In this document: positions 57,001-64,000 of the stretch, piece after piece | How positions within the stretch are numbered: position 1 is the stretch's first letter | How the letters are laid out: each line of letters starts with the position of its first letter | NCBI RefSeq assembly: GCF_023898315.1 | Contig: NC_064621.1 | Span: forward strand, 122,659,521-122,723,520 | Length of the DNA stretch: 64,000 nucleotides | Reading direction: 5' to 3' | Source of the DNA: Schistocerca nitens | Lineage: Eukaryota > Arthropoda > Insecta > Orthoptera > Acrididae | Translations under genes and position numbers: made by a program | Notes under the pieces: model-generated | Databases searched by the model: none | What the model saw: only the letters and a program-made list of their open reading frames with translations | What the model was told of the DNA's origin: nothing

Positions 57001-58640
57001 CTCAAACTGAAGGTTTGTCTCAATCCTAACCTCTCCTAAAACTTGGTTTCTTTCTGTCTTCCCTACCCTAAAAAAGGGCCTGTTCTGAACCCTATAATAA
57101 CTGGTATTTTATCACTCATGACAGTGCCTGCCCTCATTAACTTTCCTGCTATTTTCCCAGCCAGTATAAGAGTGGTTGTTGTTGTTAGAGAGGGCGAACA
57201 GTCCATACTCAACAGAAAGGACAGTTATATTCTTCATGTTTTGTAAAATATATGTGAACCATCCTCTATCAATGCTCATTGATGATACAAAGTTGAATTT
57301 TGTGCTTATGTGGCTGAAACTGAAAAGAAACATTCATTTGATGACTGGGAGATGTCTTTGGAGTTTAAAGATTTCCCTCATCAAAGTACAGCAGTCATCA
57401 GTAACCTGGTATGCCTGTCAGAAATTGTTCCATTGGTTTCCCATAGTTTTGTGGAGGAGGTGTTTTATGGAGTCCCCAAAACAATGGTAACAGAGTCTTT
57501 TTGCCTTCTTGGTGTACTTGCCCTTGTGACATAGAAGGCTGTGATCCTGTATTCAGTTATTCACCTTTCAAAACATCATAGAGGCACACAACTGCCTCTA
57601 ATTGAAGATAGTCATTTGTCATTCTGCCAAGGGTCAGGCTGCCTCTTAGACTAACTGAAGTACTTCTGAATGAATACATCAGTGGCATAATGCATTATTG
57701 TTTTAAATTGATACATCAGAGCTCGAATGCTATGTTAGAAACCAATTTTGTGCACAGCGTACAAATTTCTTCGTGGAGCATCATTCTCAACCATATCTGT
57801 TAAATGATGGGGAGGGGGGTCACTGGAGTGAAAGTTGTCACCCACTTCCTACTGGACAATGCCTTCAATGACAGGTCAGCAAAGTTAGAGGTCAGTGGCA
57901 GAGGGTGTACACCCCCCCCCCCCCCCCCCCCGCCTTCCAATGCTGAAGTGCATATTAGTAGTATCTCTACACAACTCAGTGCCTGAGGCAGATGTTTATT
58001 AGACCCTCAAAGCAGACTGCGTGTGATTAAAATCCCCTACAAGGAAGAATGGTTGGTTAGGGGAGTTGCTAAAAGGGATTTGGGATTGTCTCTTTACCAC
58101 GTGTGATGTAAATAAATGGAGCAGACTATTATCCTAGACAGAGTGTGCACTGTTAAAGTAACTGCTAGTATATCTGTTACTGGAGCAACAAGTGAGAACT
58201 AGAACAGATTGTTCACATAGTTGTCTGCTTCACCTTTTATCTTGTTCCCACCCAGGCCATCCTTCCAATTGGGCCATCCTTCCAGTGAGGCTGTTTGTTC
58301 TGAAAACAGAGGTATCATTCTGTTGTGGTATAGCCCCCCCGTAGGCACATACACTAGAATCTTTCACAACTAATAGTTTCAGTTCTTCCATATATATTGG
58401 GACCCTAATAATTCTGCACTAGAATGCAGGATCCATTTTCCTGATAAATATCTTTCCTTACAGGATCCATTTTACTGATAAATGTCTTTCCTTACTCTTG
58501 TCTCTTTGCTGTGATGTCAACCCTATTATGAGTGGTGGAAGGCTAGGTGAACTGTTCTGAACATCTCAATTTTCAGTGTAGGATCATCACTTATATATTA
58601 GTACATTTCTATATAAATATTATAATTGTATATTTTGATG
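57001..58640. other. Unassigned stretch
   Basis: It lies between the LINE 5' region and the gypsy-like remnant. A 74-codon plus-strand frame at 57310-57534 has no known motif. A run of 20 C lies at 57912-57931. A unit of about 35 bp (CAGGATCCATTTT...CTTTCCTTA) is duplicated in tandem at about 58427-58495. Confidence 0.4.
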
Positions 58641-58649
58641 TATATTTCA

Positions 58650-60200
58650 AGTAAAACACTCCACTGAAGAACCAGAATTTGGAGGACAGAGGATGCCATG
58701 TCAGTATGTTTCCAGTGTGGATGCTGTGGGCAAATGATACATTATTGCAGAGGAACAAAAGTTTTTTCCAATCACTATGTCAGCAGACATTGACCATCAC
58801 AACAGTTCTAATCATGCCAACCAACTGATTGACTGCAGATGTTTATAGTCAATCTATGGTACGAAACCCATCACTGAACCCTGGACAGACTTACTCCCTG
58901 ACACACTGTAGCTGTTCCTTGATTTTGTACATAGGTTCCACCCATTCGTCTAGCTGCTGACTTCAGGAAAACTGTGTGAGGCGACCACCAATAGAAGTGA
59001 GGCAGCCACATATGAAAATTCTCCTTGGGCAACAGTTACCAAGATGTTAGAAAATCTCATCAACATCACCATGAGTGGCCATCCTGCCCAGGTGCTATTC
59101 GGCTCAGAGGCTTCTTTTTTTGTGAAGTCAGATGCTTAGCGTCACCAGGTAAAGAAGACTATGTTGTGTGATAATGAAAGCATTTATGCTGAAAATCGCA
59201 AATGAGAAATACGAGGGATATTCGGAAAGTAAGTTCCGATCGGTCAAGAAATGGAAACCATTGTGAAAATCTAATAAGCTTTGCACATATGTGTTAGACA
59301 GTGTCTCTAGTATGCCTGTCGGTTGCATGACTTTCGCTCTATTCTGTTCTGAGCACATGGTGAGCACATAAAGATGCGTAGAAAATAGTGTCTCCCGCCA
59401 AGTATGAGGTCCTGGTGAGAGATTTCTCCTGATGTTATGCAGCCCACATTACAAAAGTGTCATACAGTTCCTACTTCATGACAATTCTCGGTTGCAATCT
59501 GCAGGGGCAACAAAAATGCTCCTGCAGCGTTTTCGATGGGAAGTGTTTGATCACCCGCACTACAGCCCATAATTGGCTGCCTCTGTGTTTCATCTGTTCT
59601 CACAGTAACTACTGGCTATGAAGACAACATTTTCACATAGACAACAAGTTATAGATGAGCATAGAGAATTGGCGGGATGCACAGGTGGCTGCCTTCTATG
59701 ACGAGGGTATTGGAAAGTTGGTACAATGCTACGACCAATGTCTAAGTCGGAGTGGTGACTATGTAGAGCAGTGGCTGGAAGCTGTAGCTAACTGTTGCAG
59801 ATAAAATATTTCGGATTGTCACAGTGGTTTCCATTTTGTGATCAGTCGGAACTTACTGCCTGAATAGCCCTCGTATTTACACTGGGTAGGATCATGTATT
59901 GCAAGAATAACTGTCAATGACTGAAAACAGCCATCCAAATTTGCCATTTTATCAGAATGTAGTTATAATGTTATTCCTGGATGGAATGTCTTGCAGGCAT
60001 TACAGTCACAGATTGTGGAAGATGAGAGCTCCAGATTGACAAAACTGTTGCAACAAGCCCACATAAAGAGATTGCTCTGGGTGGTTGTTGGCTGCTGAAG
60101 ATGTTGTTACCCCACCATTGTTAACAAGACAAGTTCAGGTCATTAGTATAGAAGCTCATGACTGTGAGGTTTTTTATCTGTTTGTAAATAGTGTTTACAC
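58650..60200 (+). pseudogene. Ty3/gypsy-like gag zinc knuckle and protease remnant
   Basis: At about 58.70 kb the plus strand gives SVCFQCGCCGQMIHYCRG, a gag-type C-x2-C-x4-H-x4-C knuckle in which the histidine position reads Q. At 59.05-59.15 kb LINITMSGHPAQVLFGSEAS corresponds to the retroviral-type aspartic protease with DTGAS changed to GSEAS, so the active-site aspartate is missing. After the mariner insertion, from 59.88 kb, ITVTDCGR and LAAEDVVTPPLLTRQVQVIS continue the same region downstream of the protease. Stops are frequent. No LTRs or integrase are visible. It is an old remnant of an LTR retrotransposon, in no condition to function. Confidence 0.7.
59212..59873 (+). mobile_element. 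mariner deletion derivative
   Basis: The termini CGAGGGATATTCGGAAAGTA and its inverted partner (…TACTGCCTGAATAGCCCTCG) are flanked by TA on both sides (59210-59211 and 59874-59875). At 662 bp it is half normal size. Only the C-terminal half of a mariner transposase is recognisable (HDNARLQSAGATKMLLQRF, VFDHPHYSP, HLFSQ), with stops. The N-terminal half was deleted, giving a non-autonomous copy. It sits inside the gypsy-like remnant. Confidence 0.92.
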
Positions 60201-60209
60201 AACACTTGT

Positions 60210-60663
60210 GCATTATATGGCTTATTCTATCCATCATCCTGGAAATATATGGCAGAATTCCATATCCAACATCTCTTCTCCTGAACTGTTATTTTTCTAT
60301 GTTTCATGACACTTCTTGTGCAACTAGTGAAGTACCCATTGCTTTTCAGAACACTTTCCAGTTGTCCATGATGTAGGTCACATCCTCATCTTGCTTGTGT
60401 TACTGATGTATTAAGCATTCCCCTTTTCTGTTTTGGGTATGATTTGAAAGTTGGTGCAAGTATCAGTCTGTGTGAATTGGTTTTCAGTACATGTTGTGGG
60501 CCAGATTCTTAGCATTCATCATAATCAGTACATGTAGAAATGGTAGTTGTTGATCCTATTCTACCTCTATAGTGATTTTAATGTTTACATGTAGGCTGTT
60601 CTTAAGTAATCACTGAGCTGATCATCACCGTGGCTCCAAATAATGGTGTCATTGAAATACATA
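60210..60663. other. Unassigned stretch
   Basis: No motif recognised after the gypsy-like remnant. Confidence 0.4.
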
Positions 60664-61457
60664 TTAAATATGTCTGCTTGTGAGATGTCTGCTTGTGTCT
60701 GTATATGTGTGGATGGATATGTGTGTGTATGCGAGTGTATACCCGTCCTTTTTTCCCCCTAAGGTAAGTCTTTCCGCTCCCGGGATTGGGATGACTCCTT
60801 ACCCTCTCCCTTAAAACCCACATCCTTTCGTCTTTCCCTCTCCTTCCCTCTTTCCTGGCGAGGCAACAGTTTGTTGCGAAAGCTTGAATTTTGTGTGTGT
60901 GTTTGTGTTTGTTTGTGTGTCTATCGACCTGCCAGCGCTTTCATTCGGTAAGTCACATCATCTTTATTTTTAGATATATTTTTCCCACGTGGAATGTTTC
61001 CCTCTATTATATTGATATCAGTAATTTGAACCCAACAATTACATTTGTTATTGTCACTGTTGCATTTCGAAATCTTTTCTGTCGTCTTATTTTCTCTTTC
61101 TGTTTTTGCCAGTAGTTTCACTTTGTATTCACCTTGGTCTTTAAATATGTCTGCTTGTGAGATGTCTGCTTGTGTCTGTATATGTGTGGATGGATATGTG
61201 TGTGTGTGCGAGTGTATACCCGTCCTTTTTTCCCCCTAAGGTAAGTCTTTCCGCTCCCGGGATTGGGATGACTCCTTACCCTCTCCCTTAAAACCCACAT
61301 CCTTTCGTCTTTCCCTCTCCTTCCCTCTTTCCTGATGAGGCAACAGTTTGTTGTGAAAGCTTGAATTTTGTGTGTGTGTTTGTGTTTGTTTGTGTGTCTA
61401 TCGACCTGCCAGCGCTTTCGTTCGGTAAGTCACATCATCTTTATTTTTAGATATATT
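60664..61457 (+). repeat. Direct duplication of an abundant dispersed repeat
   Basis: Copy 1 (60664-60980) and copy 2 (61141-61457) both start TTAAATATGTCTGCTTGTGA and end in ATTTTTAGATATATT. They are nearly identical by eye (a handful of substitutions), offset by 477 bp, with a 160-bp unique piece between. The repeat is the one forming the palindrome at 53142-53600. Confidence 0.92.
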
Positions 61458-61529
61458 CCATATCTTAGGTCTACAAGTTGTCAACTTTAGCACCTGTCTT
61501 TCAAAATGCTCACAACTAATGGACTAAGT

Positions 61530-62790
61530 GAGTTATCATGGTGATACTTTCCAGGTGTTCATAGAAATATCCATACCACATAAAGTAACTTTTATTAAGA
61601 CAGACATAAAACAGTTTGGTGATATCCTATGGGAAATTGGAATCAAGTCACTGAATTGCACCCTGATAAACAAAGAACCAACAGCTAGACTGACCAGGAT
61701 GTCATTTGGTCCAAGTTTTAGTTCCTTCAACTTCTCAGACCTTTATGTACATGCCAGTCCTTCCCATGTGCAGCTGAAGCAGGGGGACCAAGTGTTTTGA
61801 CACTTTATATGTCAGTGTGCCAGGAGCACTTACAATCAATCTTGGTACGCCATCTGTAAGGATTTGGTAACCCATATGTTAGAGGTGGTGTAGGGTTTTT
61901 GCGTTTCACGGATTATTCTGTGCATACAGCAAGAGAGAAGACACTTTGATTAACTGAATCATATTCTGTGTAATCTGCTGCATTGGAGTCACACTTACTT
62001 TTTGGTACTTTGCTGGATCTAGTAGGTCACATATCTTCAGCTCATAATCTTCAGCCATCATTACAACAGTCATATTTCCCTTGTCAGCAGGAAGTACCAA
62101 TAACTCTTGTCAGCATTAAGGCTCTTACTAGCTTACAATTCTTCTCTTTTCAGGTTGTAAACTGGTGGTTTTACTTGTTGCAGTATCTTGCAGTTTCAGT
62201 AGGAATTTCCTCAGCTTTTTCACAAGGAAGAGTTCAGATGGCTGCTTTGGAGTTGGCAGTGTTGTCCTGTGTAGGTAGTGATCTGGGGATAATAGGGAAA
62301 CTCCCTCCTTTTTGAAGGTCAGTGGTCATTTGCACAGATTGTCCATCATGTGTGACTTGTTAGGAATCAACTTGCCCATCTGTCTTACACATCTTTCAAA
62401 CTTTTTCTTCTGTCACTTGGTTCAGAGGTCAAATTTATTCTGCATTCTCCTATGAGCGATGCTGTCAGTCATATCCAAACCACCTTGATGCAGGCTGCCA
62501 TTGAGTTAACAGAAAATGTCCAGATGTTACTGGTCAGTACTTGTCAGGCTTCTCCTAGGTGCATGAATTCACTCACAAAGAAAAGCTCGGTCCATTTTGT
62601 CATAGATACGACACACATCTGTGCAGTGGTGAATAGGCACTTAAATTTCAAGAACTTTGGTCTGGTCCCTTCGTCCTGGCACCATGTTGGAAAGGTAAGA
62701 AAGGACAGAAAATGGGCTTTCTTGTTGGTCAGAGTGATGGTTCAACCTTGTAAATTCCTCTTGGTAGAGGTGTAGTGCAAAACTGTTGAG
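61530..62790 (-). pseudogene. Penelope-like element remnant
   Basis: On the minus strand, from 62.7 kb down, RRDQTKVLEI, KFERCVRQMGKLIPNKSHM and VVLPADKGNMTVVMMAEDYE, then LLDPAKYQKVSV, PRLIVSAPGTLTYKVSKHL and PNDILVSLAVGSLFIRVQFS can be read. ADKGN and the block RPIVSS-GTPTYN--K with DILVSFDVVSLFT are characteristic of Penelope-like RTs, in the same order. Frames are broken and the RT active site and GIY-YIG endonuclease are not found; the element stops where the duplicated repeat begins (61457). Confidence 0.75.
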
Positions 62791-62899
62791 GTCTTTGTGG
62801 GCACTTGTTGATGTATTGGCTGTCTACTTTTCTCTTGAGGTCTTTGGCCAGCATTCTTTTAGTGATTTTTCTAATGTCTCATCAGGATGAGAGGCTGGC

Positions 62900-63080
62900 A
62901 TTGTCAAAGCTTCACCCTCTATTGATCATGGTAGAGGACAATATTAAATTAATTGCAGCACACACAGAGGAATTTGGACAATCAACTTTCCTGTACTCCA
63001 TACGTGAATGGAACAAGAATGAACCCTAATGACTGGTGCTATGGAAAGTTCCCTATTCCATGCACTCCACTGTACTTTGC
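62900..63080 (+). pseudogene. Jockey-like LINE C-terminal shard
   Basis: The plus strand reads AAHTEEFGQSTFLYSIREWN, matching the C-terminal piece of the Jockey-like LINEs (compare FFPRTIREWSG at 36.0 kb and FPRSVREWKGKK at 20.04 kb). It is only about 180 bp and breaks off on both sides. Confidence 0.65.
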
Positions 63081-64000
63081 TTAGTATCAACAACAGTCAT
63101 TCACTGCAGCATGGGTACCCGGGGTCCGTTTCCCTTGAAGCTTTCTTCTTGTTGAAACTGTTGTCATGTTTGTGAATTTCTATGACTCCATGAACTAATG
63201 GGCATGATAGCTGTACTCCAGAGTGAGAACCTGCTCATTGGCAAATTTTATTATATGGTCTGTTGTACCCTTGCTTCAGGCTGCGAATCTTTATTGAATA
63301 CCAACTTCTGTAACGATAACATAGATTATCAGATAGTCACTGAACCAAATAATAATACTTCCTGGCAAAATAATCATCTGAACCACAAACAGAAGTTACT
63401 CCCTGATCATTGAGAGTGGAAGAATGAATTCCAAGCATGACTTAGCTGGATAAACAGGTGTTTTGTAATCAAAGTTCCAGGCAAAACTTGGGGAAACCAC
63501 AGATTCATGGCTCATCACACAGAGCACACAGTAAACAGTTGCAGCATTGTGAAATCCAAATGTAGAGGCGAGTCAGGTAACAGGAACTGAGACACAGATC
63601 AGCCCTGCAATATTGGCTTTGTTACTGCTGCAGGCACCGTTCCTTGACATAATAATGATGTTACTCATATCACTCATCTATACATTCACTAAATCTCTCC
63701 CTCTAAGCACCACCTGCATTGTCAGTGCAGGTGAGGAAGAGGAGCAGAAGCGATGTAGAGTTGGGCACTGACATAGCCATGTGCTCCGGGGAGAGTCTGG
63801 GGCTGCTGACAATGACTGGCCTGCTTTCCAGAACTTCTTGCACAGGTGATGTCACCGTTATTGAAAGGAAGGACCGAGTGGTCAACATCTGATAGTGGAG
63901 AGAGCTCCAATGTGGCTGTGACAGTGGAGTTGGCAGTTTCACTGATGGCGGAGGCTGCTGACCAGGGTGCTACAACTAGAGTTGTGTGCTGTTCTGGGCT
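63081..64000. other. Unassigned stretch at window end
   Basis: Minus-strand frames at 63703-63942 are rich in S, P and L and might be part of a retrotransposon polyprotein linker, but there is no decisive motif. The window ends here, so any gene would be cut. Confidence 0.3.

Overview
The window looks like a piece of a large, repeat-rich insect genome, most probably an orthopteran (grasshopper/locust, Schistocerca-like). The evidence is the absence of bacterial gene layout, many microsatellites, and above all several tRNA-derived SINE families whose consensus I recognise from memory as typical of Schistocerca, together with Jockey, RTE, I-like and Penelope-like retroelements, Tc1/mariner, hAT and TTAA-type DNA transposons. 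No database search was run. Almost every long open frame belongs to a mobile element. I see no convincing tRNA, rRNA, CRISPR or bacterial feature.

Layout. 1-12 kb: a decayed Tc1-like element (1729-3105), a hAT C-terminal remnant (about 4.35 kb), a mariner (6249-8279) carrying a 5'-truncated RTE-like LINE and a SINE, each with clean target-site duplications, and a decayed I-like LINE (9.2-12.0 kb, minus) with a SINE inside. 12-21 kb: several SINEs, a DD41D-type mariner remnant, then a three-level nest in which a Jockey-like LINE (16.3-20.2 kb) holds a solo LTR (16960-20022, CAATT duplication), which holds an apparently intact TTAA-flanked DNA transposon (17394-19965) encoding a 592-residue transposase. 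21-31 kb: an intact-looking Tc1-like element (21228-22649), an RTE-like remnant, a Jockey-like LINE (26.3-27.8 kb, minus), and a long-TIR DD41D mariner (28.6-30.6 kb) split only by a SINE. 32-41 kb: a 52-bp inverted repeat, an RTE-like LINE end, another Jockey-like LINE (35.9-37.8 kb), two Tc1-like half-elements in opposite orientation, and a roughly 1.15-kb terminal-inverted-repeat element (39621-40770) with tRNA-like segments in both arms, sitting inside a hAT-like remnant.

41-51 kb is the most 'unique' part: AT-rich, few recognisable repeats, and one candidate host-gene exon pair near 49.4-50.1 kb that I cannot name. 51-64 kb is again repeat-derived: an I-like LINE RT (minus), a 450-bp imperfect palindrome, a long Jockey-like LINE with endonuclease and RT remnants (53.9-57.0 kb, minus), a Ty3/gypsy-like gag/protease remnant interrupted by a mariner deletion derivative (58.6-60.2 kb), a duplicated abundant repeat (60.66 and 61.14 kb), and a Penelope-like element (61.5-62.8 kb, minus).

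The genes do not form a host pathway. Their relationship is one of insertion order: target-site duplications let the relative ages of many insertions be read directly. The items most worth following up are the intact TTAA element, the modular sharing of domains between SINE families, and the inverted-repeat element with tRNA-like arms.
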